Part shown: positions 1 through 7,419 of the stretch, one piece after another | Position numbering within the stretch: position 1 is the first letter of the stretch | Layout: every line of letters begins with the position of its first letter | Source of the DNA: Clostridiales bacterium | GTDB lineage: Bacteria; Bacillota; Clostridia; Lachnospirales; Lachnospiraceae | DNA length: 36,439 nt | Assembly: GCA_012518935.1 (NCBI GenBank) | Contig: JAAYRE010000105.1 | Location: 1 to 36,439 of the forward strand | Direction: 5' to 3' | Notes under the pieces: generated by a model | What the model saw: the letters and a program-made list of their open reading frames with translations, nothing else | Databases searched by the model: none | Told to the model about the DNA's origin: nothing | Position numbers and translations under genes: made by a program

Positions 1-525
1 GACAAGACCATTCATATCATCCAATTTGTTAATATTCCTGAAATAGACCAGATCTATTATGAGAAAAATTACTATGCTATACCTGATTCCGGAGCTGAGA
101 AGGCATTCGAGCTTCTTCGTACTGTTATGCTAACCCAAGGAAAGGTAGCTCTTGCCAAGACTGTCATGGGAACCAAGGAAAACCTCCTTGTCCTATATCC
201 CACCAAGGAGGGAATGATTGCAAAAACTCTATTCTATCAAGATGAAATAGTTGCAGTACCTAAGCAAATTCCTAAGGTGGATTTAAGCGATGCTGAGATT
301 GCTATGGCAAAAACCTTACTAGATTCCTTAACCAAACCCTTTGATCCATCTGCCTACAAGGATGAATATCAAGAACGACTTAGGGATGCTATTATGCAAA
401 AAATCAGAGGAGAAGATATTGTCGCAGTTGACAGCTCAGAACCAAGTAATGTTATTGATCTAATGGAAGCTCTACAAAAAACTATTGAAATGTCTGAAAA
501 TCAAAAGAAAGCTGGTACAGCATAA
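1..525 (+). CDS. ku: Ku protein, C-terminal part (5' end outside window)
   Basis: The frame is open from base 1, so only the 3' part of the gene (about 174 codons) is present. Bacterial Ku forms a ring-shaped homodimer that binds DNA ends and recruits the end-joining ligase. The visible part matches the Ku core and C-terminal arm: an F-V-N-I-P-E-I-D stretch, 'YAIPDSGAEKAFELL', 'GKVALAKTVMGTKENLLVLYP', then 'FDPSAYKDEYQERL' and a short polar tail. The internal ATG at 127 is not the start, because Ku-like sequence continues upstream of it. The stop overlaps the next ATG (TAATG), so translational coupling to the ligase gene is likely. Family assignment is firm; the missing N-terminus cannot be judged. 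Confidence 0.93.
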   Translation, partial: DKTIHIIQFVNIPEIDQIYYEKNYYAIPDSGAEKAFELLRTVMLTQGKVALAKTVMGTKENLLVLYPTKEGMIAKTLFYQDEIVAVPKQIPKVDLSDAEIAMAKTLLDSLTKPFDPSAYKDEYQERLRDAIMQKIRGEDIVAVDSSEPSNVIDLMEALQKTIEMSENQKKAGTA

Positions 526-1451
526 TGGATCTATTCGCCAGCAAAAACATTAAACCCATGCTTATCTCTGAAATGACAGAACCCTTTAATGATCCTGACT
601 GGATATTTGAGCTTAAATTAGATGGTATCAGATGCATAGCATATCTTGATAAGATGGATAATATGACTGAACTTCGAAATAAAAGAAACTTAAGGCTCCT
701 TCCTAAAGTACCAGAGCTAACAGACATTCATGAAAATGTTAATGAACGATGTATTCTTGATGGAGAGCTTATTATCCTTAAAAATGGTGTACCTGATTTT
801 TTTGAGATTCAAAGGAGGGCACTTACTTCAAACCGCTTTAAGATTCAGCTCTCCTCTGAGAAATACCCAGCGTCCTTTGTGGCTTATGATATTCTCTACT
901 TAAAAGATAAGGAGCTTTTAGACCTGCCTCTCTTAGAAAGAAAAGCTATTCTTAGCAAGACTGTTATAGAATCTACCAAACTAGCTATTAGTAGGTATCT
1001 TCCTGAAAAAGGGATTGAGCTTTTTGAAGTTGCAAAAGCCAAGCAGTTAGAAGGGGTAATTGCAAAGAAAAAAGATAGCAAATACTATCTTGATAAACGT
1101 ACTAAGGACTGGATTAAATTCAAATTCCTAGCCGACAAAGACTTTGTGGTCTGTGGTTATATTGTTAAAGAAAGGGGTATTACTAGCCTTGTACTTGGTC
1201 AGTATAAGGGAAATGAATTAATCTATCAGGGTCATGTTACCATGGGTGTAAGACATAGAGATTTAATGAATTTAGCAACCATAGACCATTCACCTTTTAC
1301 TATTACTCCTCCTGGAAATGAAGCAGCAGTATGGTTAAAGCCTGATTTGGTATGCGTTGTTAATTATATGCCTAATAACAAAGGAATGCTTCGCCAACCA
1401 GTATTTAAAGGTTTTAGAGATGATAAAGAACCATTAGATTGTCAGATGTGA
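525..1451 (+). CDS. ligD: ATP-dependent DNA ligase, LigD ligase-domain type
   Basis: This is a stand-alone ATP-dependent DNA ligase of 308 residues, comparable to the ligase module of LigD. It seals breaks held by Ku in bacterial non-homologous end joining. Visible motifs are motif I KLDG with the AMP-accepting Lys31, motif III 'AYDILYL', motif IV 'EGVIAKK' and motif V 'WIKFKF', followed by an OB-fold C-terminal part. No polymerase or phosphoesterase module is attached; a separate polymerase gene could lie upstream of the window. The start overlaps the ku stop by one base, which indicates an operon. The end overlaps the reading frame of a GH43 remnant by 13 bases. Confidence 0.93.
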   Translation: MDLFASKNIKPMLISEMTEPFNDPDWIFELKLDGIRCIAYLDKMDNMTELRNKRNLRLLPKVPELTDIHENVNERCILDGELIILKNGVPDFFEIQRRALTSNRFKIQLSSEKYPASFVAYDILYLKDKELLDLPLLERKAILSKTVIESTKLAISRYLPEKGIELFEVAKAKQLEGVIAKKKDSKYYLDKRTKDWIKFKFLADKDFVVCGYIVKERGITSLVLGQYKGNELIYQGHVTMGVRHRDLMNLATIDHSPFTITPPGNEAAVWLKPDLVCVVNYMPNNKGMLRQPVFKGFRDDKEPLDCQM

Positions 1452-1741
1452 CTGCGGATGGCTTCTGGGCAGATAGAAATTATTGGGCTCCTGAGATCCA
1501 CTATTATAAAGGTTCTTTTTATGCCTTCGTATCCTTTAAATCAGAGGATAGATGCAGAGGCACACAGATACTAATATCAGATTCACCAACTGGTCCCTTT
1601 AGGATTCATAGTGATGGCCCCTTAACTCCTTCTGATTGGGAGTGCTTAGATGGTACTTTATATGTAGATGACCAAGGACAAGCTTATATGGTTTTTTGCC
1701 ATGAATGGGTTCAGGTAAAAGATGGTGAGATTGTGACATAA
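1439..1741 (+). pseudogene. Glycoside hydrolase family 43 fragment, truncated at both ends
   Basis: A 100-codon open frame encodes the middle of a GH43-type beta-propeller enzyme (arabinofuranosidase/xylosidase group): 'WAPEIHYYKGSFYAFVSF', 'CRGTQILISDSPTGPF' and 'ECLDGTLYVDDQGQAYMVF'. Full GH43 catalytic domains run to about 300 residues. The N-terminal blade with the catalytic base Asp and the later blade with the acid Glu are both missing; the Asp in 'LDGTLY' probably matches the pKa-modulating Asp. The only available start is a TTG inside ligD, with no convincing ribosome site. Read as a degraded remnant left between ligD and purL; a functional short protein is unlikely. Confidence 0.8.
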
Positions 1742-1745
1742 CTTT

Positions 1746-1784
1746 GGTGAGAAGAAAGTTTATAAGGATTACTTTCTTCTCACC
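1746..1784. terminator. Perfect 14-bp hairpin between convergent units
   Basis: GGTGAGAAGAAAGT (1746-1759) is exactly complementary to ACTTTCTTCTCACC (1771-1784) around an 11-base loop. It lies between the rightward ku-ligD-GH43 unit and leftward purL. Neither side has a clean T-run, so it is probably a bidirectional terminator or 3'-end stabiliser rather than a textbook intrinsic terminator. Confidence 0.6.
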
Positions 1785-1811
1785 ACATATAGAGGATTAT
1801 AAGCCATTATA

Positions 1812-4800
1812 CTATCTGAAATATGAAACTCCAGATTCAAATATATGCTGATTCTTGTTGCCTGTAATATTAATTGCTACAGAATCCCCGATTCTTTCGC
1901 TGTGACTCATCTTACCTAGAACTTTGCCATCAGGACTGGTAATACCTTCTATTGCATAATAAGAACCATTGGGATTATACTCTTCATCCATAGTAGGATT
2001 TCCATCCAAATCAACATATTGAGTAACCACTTGACCCTGTGCAAATAATCTATCAATCAATTCTTTACTTGCTACAAATCGTCCTTCTCCGTGAGAAATC
2101 GGTGTGGTGTATACCTCACCAAGCTTAGCTTTCATTAACCATGGTGACCCATTGCTTATTACTTTGGTATTAACATACTTTGATACATGACCGCCTAGCT
2201 TATTGGTGGTCAAGGAAGGAGAATTCACATCTACTTGTCTTATTTCACCATAAGGAACAAGTCCTAATTTAAGTAGTACTTGAAAGCCATTACTTATACC
2301 AAGTACAAGCCCATCTCTATTACCTATAAGGTCATTAACTGCTTCAGTTAGTTTTGCATTTCTAAAGGCTGTAGCAGCATATTTGCCGGAACCTAAGGCC
2401 TCATCTCCTGATGAAAACCCACTGGCAAACATAAGTATCTGTGCCTGTTTTATTTCTTTTTCCAAGGCATTCACAGATTCACGGATGTTGTGGGCAGTCA
2501 TATTTGAAAATACGATTGTCTCTACATCTGCTCCTGCTGCTTCAAAGGCTTTTATTAAATCATACTCACTGTTTGTCCCTGGAAATAGGGGAATAAACAC
2601 TCTAGGTTTTGCAATCTTATTCTTCGCCACATATACCTTACCTGCATCAAAAAGCCTTGTCTCTAATTGCTGAGATTTATTATCTTTTCCAGAAGGATAT
2701 ACTGCCTCTAAGGTATCACTCCAGGAGGATAGTGCTTCCTCTATTGATATAAGTTCATTGCCATATCTAAATACTGCCTCTTTAGTAACCTCACCAATCA
2801 CTTGGTAATCATCTAGGGTAAATCCGTAATTGGATAAGTTCTGGGCATCTTCTTTATTCATTTCTATTAGAATGCTACCATAGTCAGGTAGGAAGAGTTC
2901 ATTTTCATCTAATTCCTTCTGTAAGGTCACTCCCAGTTTATTACCAAAAGCCATCTTGCTTACTGCTTCAACAATTCCTCCAAAGCCTATTGCATAAGCT
3001 GATACTGCCTTTTTGTCATTCATAAGATTATTAATCTTAACATATAGTGACTTTAAATGATCATATACAGGAAGTTCATAGGAATCTCTCTTTACCTTAA
3101 ATCTCACAAGAATATTTCCTGCACTCTTAAGCTCTGTTGATACTATATCCTTTGTTTTAGCTGTATTCACAGCAAAGGATACCAAGGTAGGAGGTACATC
3201 TATGTCATTAAAGGAGCCAGACATACTATCCTTTCCACCGATGGAGGGAAGTTCCAACTGCATCTGTGCATCATATGCACCAAGAAGTGCTGCCACAGGC
3301 TCACCCCAGCGTTTTGGATCATTACCAAGTCTGCGGAAAAACTCCTGGAATGTCAAACGTATCTTAGAATAATCTCCTCCGGAAGCAACTATCTTTGCTA
3401 CTGAAGATATAACTGCATATACAGCCCCATGAAAAGGTGACCAAGTGGTTAGATATGGATCGAATCCATAACTCATCATGGATACTGTATTGGTTTCTCC
3501 CTTAAGCACAGGAATCTTTGCTATCATAGTCTGTATCGGTGATAGCTGATATTTACCACCGTAAGGCATTGTAACCGATGTAGCTCCGATTGAGCTATCA
3601 AACATCTGAGCAAGTCCCCTTTTAGAACATATGTTAAGATCCCCTAAGACCTTTAACCATTTTTCCTTTATGCTGTTAATATTATCAAGAGCCAGAGCAC
3701 CCTTATTAAAATAATTGTCTTCTTTAGATGGCATATTTACATAAGCAGAGGCTTCCTGATGGGCTCCGTTGGTATCTAGAAACGCTCTCGATAGGTTAAC
3801 AATCTTTTTGCCTCTCCACTCTATTATCAGTCTTTTTTCTTCAGTGACCTTAGCAACTACAACTGCTTCTAGATTCTCTTCTTGGGCATATGCTAGAATC
3901 TTGTCAGCATCCTTAGGATCAACAACAATCGCCATTCTTTCCTGGGATTCTGAAATGGCTAGCTCAGTTCCATCAAGACCGTCATATTTTACAGGAACCT
4001 TGTCCAGATTAATAAGAAGACCATCAGCCAATTCTCCGATTGCTACGGATACACCTCCGGCACCAAAGTCATTACATTTCTTAATTAGTTTACTAACCTC
4101 AGGCTTTCTAAACAGTCTTTGTAGATTCCGTTCAGTAGGGGGATTACCCTTTTGAACCTCAGCTCCACAGGTTTCTATAGCATCTGTAGTTTGGACCTTG
4201 GAGGAACCAGTAGCACCACCAAGACCATCACGGCCTGTTCTGCCTCCCATAAGAATAATCACATCCCCGGGATCAGAATTACCCCTTACTACATATTTTT
4301 TGGGAGCAGCACCCATAACAGCACCTAACTCCATTCTCTTGGCTACATAACCAGGATGATATATTTCATCAACATAACCAGAAGTTATTCCTATTTGATT
4401 ACCATAGGTACTGTAACCCAGGGCTGCGTCCTTGCAAATCTTTCTCTGAGAAAGCTTTCCTTCCAATGTAGTCTCCACAGGCTGTGTAGGATCAGAAGCT
4501 CCTGTTATCCTCATTGCCTGATAGACATAGCCTCTTCCTGATAGGGGATCACGGATTGCCCCGCCAAGGCATGTGGCTGCTCCACCATAAGGCTCAACCT
4601 CTGTAGGATGGTTATGGGTCTCATTCTTGAAGAACAAAAGCCATTCTTCCGTCTTACCATCAACATCTACAGGAACAATTATAGAGCAGGCATTAATTTC
4701 ATCGGAAACTTCCATGTCTTCTAGTTTTCCATCAGCCTTCAGTCTCTTCATAGCCAAGGTAGCTATATCCATAAGGGATATATATTTATCATCTCTTCCC

Positions 4801-5597
4801 TTATATAGTTTTTCCCTATCTTCTTTATAACTACTAAAGACTGCCTTAACCTTATCAGTGTAATATCCCTCATCAAACTGGATGTCCCTTAACTCTGTTA
4901 AGAAGGTTGTATGTCTACAGTGATCCGACCAATAGGTGTCAAGAACACGGATTTCTGTCATGGTAGGATCCCTGTCTTCTTCATTTTTATAATAGTTTTG
5001 TATATGGATAAAATCAGCCATAGTCATAGCAAGGTTCAGTGAGGAATACATCTTCTTCAATCCTTCTATGTCCATATCTTTAAAACCTGTAAGGCTTTTC
5101 ACATCCTCAGGCCTATCGAATATTGTCACTAATGTTTTAGGCTTTTCTTCATCTGCTTCTCTAGAATCTGTGGGATTAATATAATAGTCTTTAATCTTCT
5201 TAAAATCCTTATCAGAGATATCACCGGAAAGAACATAGGTGGTTGCTACACGGACATAGGGTTCCTCATTCTCATTAAGAAGCTTGATGCAATTTTGCGC
5301 CGAATCTGCCCTTTGGTCAAACTGACCGGGGAGATATTCTACAGAAAACACCCTGTCATCAGCTTCCCTTTCAAAGGTTTCCTCATATAAGATATCTATA
5401 GGCTGATCCATAAATACAGTAGTTAATGATTTATGGTAAGTATCTTCATTGATATTTTGTATTGTATAGCGAATAAGTACTCTTACAGCCTTAAGTCCTT
5501 TTATCCCTAAATAGCCAATTAGTTCTTGCTTGAACTCTTTAGCTTGTACGGCGTATGGCTCTTTCTTTTCAACATAGATTCTTCTAACCCTATTCAT
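1812..5597 (-). CDS. purL: Phosphoribosylformylglycinamidine synthase, single-chain form
   Basis: Fourth step of purine synthesis: FGAR + glutamine + ATP to FGAM. The 1261-residue chain has the clostridial fused layout: PurS-like N-terminus ('VRRIYVEKKEPYAV'), linker, two AIRS-type ATP domains ('DTYWSDHCRHTTF' at 220-232, 'KNETHNHPTEVEPYGG' near 330) and a C-terminal class I amidotransferase domain from about residue 1000. Start ATG follows AAGGAG at good spacing. The oddity is in the glutaminase domain: the nucleophile elbow usually written G-I-C-N-G-F-Q reads GISNGFQ, with an AGT codon for Ser1102 (bases 2292-2294), and the usual G-G-F-S oxyanion stretch reads S-G-F-S. The His-x-Glu pair (His1232, Glu1234) and 'SHGEGRF' remain. 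Glutaminase activity is therefore in doubt; the synthetase part looks intact. The gene stands alone, divergent from a LysR gene. Confidence 0.95.
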   Translation of the reverse strand: MNRVRRIYVEKKEPYAVQAKEFKQELIGYLGIKGLKAVRVLIRYTIQNINEDTYHKSLTTVFMDQPIDILYEETFEREADDRVFSVEYLPGQFDQRADSAQNCIKLLNENEEPYVRVATTYVLSGDISDKDFKKIKDYYINPTDSREADEEKPKTLVTIFDRPEDVKSLTGFKDMDIEGLKKMYSSLNLAMTMADFIHIQNYYKNEEDRDPTMTEIRVLDTYWSDHCRHTTFLTELRDIQFDEGYYTDKVKAVFSSYKEDREKLYKGRDDKYISLMDIATLAMKRLKADGKLEDMEVSDEINACSIIVPVDVDGKTEEWLLFFKNETHNHPTEVEPYGGAATCLGGAIRDPLSGRGYVYQAMRITGASDPTQPVETTLEGKLSQRKICKDAALGYSTYGNQIGITSGYVDEIYHPGYVAKRMELGAVMGAAPKKYVVRGNSDPGDVIILMGGRTGRDGLGGATGSSKVQTTDAIETCGAEVQKGNPPTERNLQRLFRKPEVSKLIKKCNDFGAGGVSVAIGELADGLLINLDKVPVKYDGLDGTELAISESQERMAIVVDPKDADKILAYAQEENLEAVVVAKVTEEKRLIIEWRGKKIVNLSRAFLDTNGAHQEASAYVNMPSKEDNYFNKGALALDNINSIKEKWLKVLGDLNICSKRGLAQMFDSSIGATSVTMPYGGKYQLSPIQTMIAKIPVLKGETNTVSMMSYGFDPYLTTWSPFHGAVYAVISSVAKIVASGGDYSKIRLTFQEFFRRLGNDPKRWGEPVAALLGAYDAQMQLELPSIGGKDSMSGSFNDIDVPPTLVSFAVNTAKTKDIVSTELKSAGNILVRFKVKRDSYELPVYDHLKSLYVKINNLMNDKKAVSAYAIGFGGIVEAVSKMAFGNKLGVTLQKELDENELFLPDYGSILIEMNKEDAQNLSNYGFTLDDYQVIGEVTKEAVFRYGNELISIEEALSSWSDTLEAVYPSGKDNKSQQLETRLFDAGKVYVAKNKIAKPRVFIPLFPGTNSEYDLIKAFEAAGADVETIVFSNMTAHNIRESVNALEKEIKQAQILMFASGFSSGDEALGSGKYAATAFRNAKLTEAVNDLIGNRDGLVLGISNGFQVLLKLGLVPYGEIRQVDVNSPSLTTNKLGGHVSKYVNTKVISNGSPWLMKAKLGEVYTTPISHGEGRFVASKELIDRLFAQGQVVTQYVDLDGNPTMDEEYNPNGSYYAIEGITSPDGKVLGKMSHSERIGDSVAINITGNKNQHIFESGVSYFR

Positions 5598-5671
5598 TCC
5601 ATATTCTCCTTTTCTAGGTAAAGGTTATTATCTGTATTACATAAGTATATTAATACTCTTCCATCATTTTC

Positions 5672-5700
5672 TTGCATTATATCATAGCTTGTCTTATAAT
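5672..5700 (+). promoter_or_regulatory. Sigma-A promoter of the LysR gene
   Basis: TTGCAT at 5672-5677, a 17-base spacer, and a consensus TATAAT at 5695-5700. The predicted transcript starts near 5707, just upstream of the dyad at 5727-5741. The region between purL and this regulator is only 162 bp, so purL control elements must overlap it. Confidence 0.7.
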
Positions 5701-5726
5701 AATAATTAATATATATAAATACTTTT

Positions 5727-5741
5727 ATTAGTGAGACTAAT
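5727..5741. promoter_or_regulatory. Candidate LysR operator (dyad ATTAGT-GAG-ACTAAT)
   Basis: A perfect 6-bp inverted repeat with a 3-base centre. It fits the T-N11-A pattern of LysR-type boxes and lies between the predicted start of transcription and the ribosome site (GGGGGA, 5748-5753) of the LysR gene. Autoregulation is the simplest reading, and control of divergent purL is possible. This is pattern-based inference only. Confidence 0.5.
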
Positions 5742-5759
5742 ATGTAAGGGGGATATGTA

Positions 5760-6644
5760 TTGGATATTAATTATGAATTATATAAAGTTTTTTATCATGT
5801 AGCAAAAAGCTTAAGTTTCTCAGATGCAGCGGAGTCTTTGTTCATATCACAATCTGCTGTTAGTCAGTCAATTAAAAGTCTAGAAAAGAGACTAAACAGG
5901 CAACTCTTTATACGAAGCACTAAGAAGGTATCTCTTACAAAAGAGGGGGAGTTGTTATTAAAGCATATTGAACCTGCCATAAATCTAATTACCCGTGGAG
6001 AAAATCAACTTTGTGCTGATCCCAAAAGAGGCATACAGTTAAGAATTGGTTCTACTGATACCATATGCAGATATTATTTGGTTCCTTACCTTAATAATTT
6101 TCACTTGAATCATCCTAATATCCATATCAAAGTTTCTAACGGCACATCAACTCAATGTGCTAGGATGTTAGAGAGAAATGAAGTGGATGTTATTGTTACA
6201 AATTCACCTAACTCTGCCCTAAATGATTTAATGGAGATTATTCCGGTAAAAGAATTTCACGATGTGTTTATCGGCAGAAAGGACATTTTTCCCATTACTG
6301 ATAATCCTATTACCTTTAAGGAAATGCAAAGCTACCCCATCTTAATGCTGGAAAAGCGGGCAACTACCAGTATGTTTCTTCATAATCTATTTCTGGAAAA
6401 CTCCTTAGATTTAGTCCCTGCCATAGAGCTTGCCAGTAATGATCTTCTCATTGACATGGCAAAAATCGGACTTGGAATTGCCTTTGTACCTGACTTTTGT
6501 ATAAAAGACTTGGGAGAACTGGCAATTATAAAGACTGAGCAAGAGATACCTGCAAGAAAGCTGGTTGCTGCCTATAATCTGGATATCCCCTTATCAGATG
6601 TGGGGCGGTATTTTATTGATAGCTTAAGAGAAGGTCAGATATAG
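5760..6644 (+). CDS. LysR-family transcriptional regulator
   Basis: A 294-residue LTTR. The N-terminal winged helix-turn-helix is clear ('LYKVFYHVAKSLSFSDAAE', then 'ISQSAVSQSIKSLE' and 'LFIRSTKKVSLTKEGELLL', residues 6-70). It is followed by a linker helix and a two-lobed effector-binding domain ('LRIGSTDTICRYYLVPYL', 'DVIVTNSP', 'GLGIAFVPDF'). The start is TTG at 5760, set by AGGGGGA seven bases upstream; the nearby ATG at 5755 is in another frame. It is transcribed divergently from purL with a dyad in its own leader. The effector cannot be told from sequence. A link to purine or one-carbon/nitrogen metabolism is only a guess from the neighbour. Confidence 0.92.
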   Translation: MDINYELYKVFYHVAKSLSFSDAAESLFISQSAVSQSIKSLEKRLNRQLFIRSTKKVSLTKEGELLLKHIEPAINLITRGENQLCADPKRGIQLRIGSTDTICRYYLVPYLNNFHLNHPNIHIKVSNGTSTQCARMLERNEVDVIVTNSPNSALNDLMEIIPVKEFHDVFIGRKDIFPITDNPITFKEMQSYPILMLEKRATTSMFLHNLFLENSLDLVPAIELASNDLLIDMAKIGLGIAFVPDFCIKDLGELAIIKTEQEIPARKLVAAYNLDIPLSDVGRYFIDSLREGQI

Positions 6645-6656
6645 AATTTAAACAAC

Positions 6657-6681
6657 GAGTTCCACGCTTCGCGTGTCGCTC
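6657..6681. repeat. GC-rich palindromic unit, possibly a dispersed repeat
   Basis: GAG-TTC-CACGC-TTC-GCGTG-TCG-CTC forms a small hairpin with a symmetric internal loop immediately after the LysR stop. It is much more GC-rich than the DNA around it, a look shared with REP-type elements. No second copy was found in this window by eye, so repeat status is unproven. Confidence 0.35.
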
Positions 6682-6696
6682 TTATGTCAGTAAATA

Positions 6697-6765
6697 CCCC
6701 GTTTTGTAAGTCGTAACATAGCATCTATGTTCGATAAGGACTTACAAAACGGGGTTTATGTTTTT
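6697..6765. terminator. Long bidirectional terminator between lysR and mgsA
   Basis: CCCCGTTTTGTAAGTC (6697-6712) pairs perfectly with GACTTACAAAACGGGG (6739-6754). Inside it, AACATA/TATGTT form a second stem around GCATC. A T-rich tail (TTTATGTTTTT) follows on the + strand. It sits between convergent genes and can serve both. Confidence 0.8.
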
Positions 6766-6785
6766 CTAAGAGTATTTAAGGGTTC

Positions 6786-7268
6786 TTATTTTTTTGATAA
6801 TTCTTCCAACCTGGTACTGATGGTTCTGTTATAATTTATAACTTTTCTTTCATACTCTTCATTCATGAATTTTGAATTAATTAAGAAATCTGCTGATGCC
6901 CTATTATATGCAATTGGGATATCATATACAGCAGCTATTCTCAGCAAGGCTTTTACATCGGGGTCATGGGGCTGTGATTCCAATGGATCCCAGAAGAATA
7001 CAACGAAATCAATATTACCCTCTACTATTCTAGACCCAATCTGTTGATCTCCTCCTAGGGGACCACTATTATAAGCCTTAACAGGTAGATCCGTCTTTTC
7101 TGTAATTAATCTGGCGGTGGTTCCTGTACCACTGAGAAAATGATTTCTTAATATCTCCTTGTTTTCATCCACCCATTCAATTATTTCTCGCTTCTTCCCA
7201 TCATGGGCAATTAGAGCGATATGCTTTTGCTTTGCTATTGTGAAGCTAATATATTCATCAGTTATCAT
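6786..7268 (-). CDS. mgsA: Methylglyoxal synthase
   Basis: Converts dihydroxyacetone phosphate to methylglyoxal and phosphate, an overflow bypass of lower glycolysis used when phosphate is short or sugar phosphates pile up. The 160-residue protein carries all the landmarks: 'IALIAHD' with His22, 'SGTGTTARLI' phosphate site (46-55), 'GPLGGDQQIG' with the proposed catalytic Asp74, 'DPLESQPHDPDVKALLRIA' with His101 and Asp104, and 'NRASADFLI'. It is slightly longer than typical at both ends. ATG start is preceded by AGAGGATTAG. It has its own promoter (7335-7363) and sits downstream of valS with no clear terminator between, so read-through is possible. Confidence 0.95.
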   Translation of the reverse strand: MITDEYISFTIAKQKHIALIAHDGKKREIIEWVDENKEILRNHFLSGTGTTARLITEKTDLPVKAYNSGPLGGDQQIGSRIVEGNIDFVVFFWDPLESQPHDPDVKALLRIAAVYDIPIAYNRASADFLINSKFMNEEYERKVINYNRTISTRLEELSKK

Positions 7269-7334
7269 AATCTAATCCTCTTTCTATTATATTAACAATA
7301 CTGTTCATTTACCAAATACTTCATTTATATCTTT

Positions 7335-7363
7335 ATAATAATAGATAAGCAGTTGGATTGCAA
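7335..7363 (-). promoter_or_regulatory. Sigma-A promoter of mgsA
   Basis: Read on the minus strand: TTGCAA (7363-7358), a 17-base spacer, TATTAT (7340-7335). It lies about 65 bases upstream of the mgsA ATG. Confidence 0.6.
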
Positions 7364-7419
7364 TATTGATAATTGTGCTGATATGTTTTCATTTCATGGT
7401 ATTATTAGTGCCTTAATGA

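Noticed and set aside
3769-4155. 128-codon + frame inside purL
   Set aside because: It is antisense to the conserved synthetase domain of PurL; composition follows from the complementary strand.
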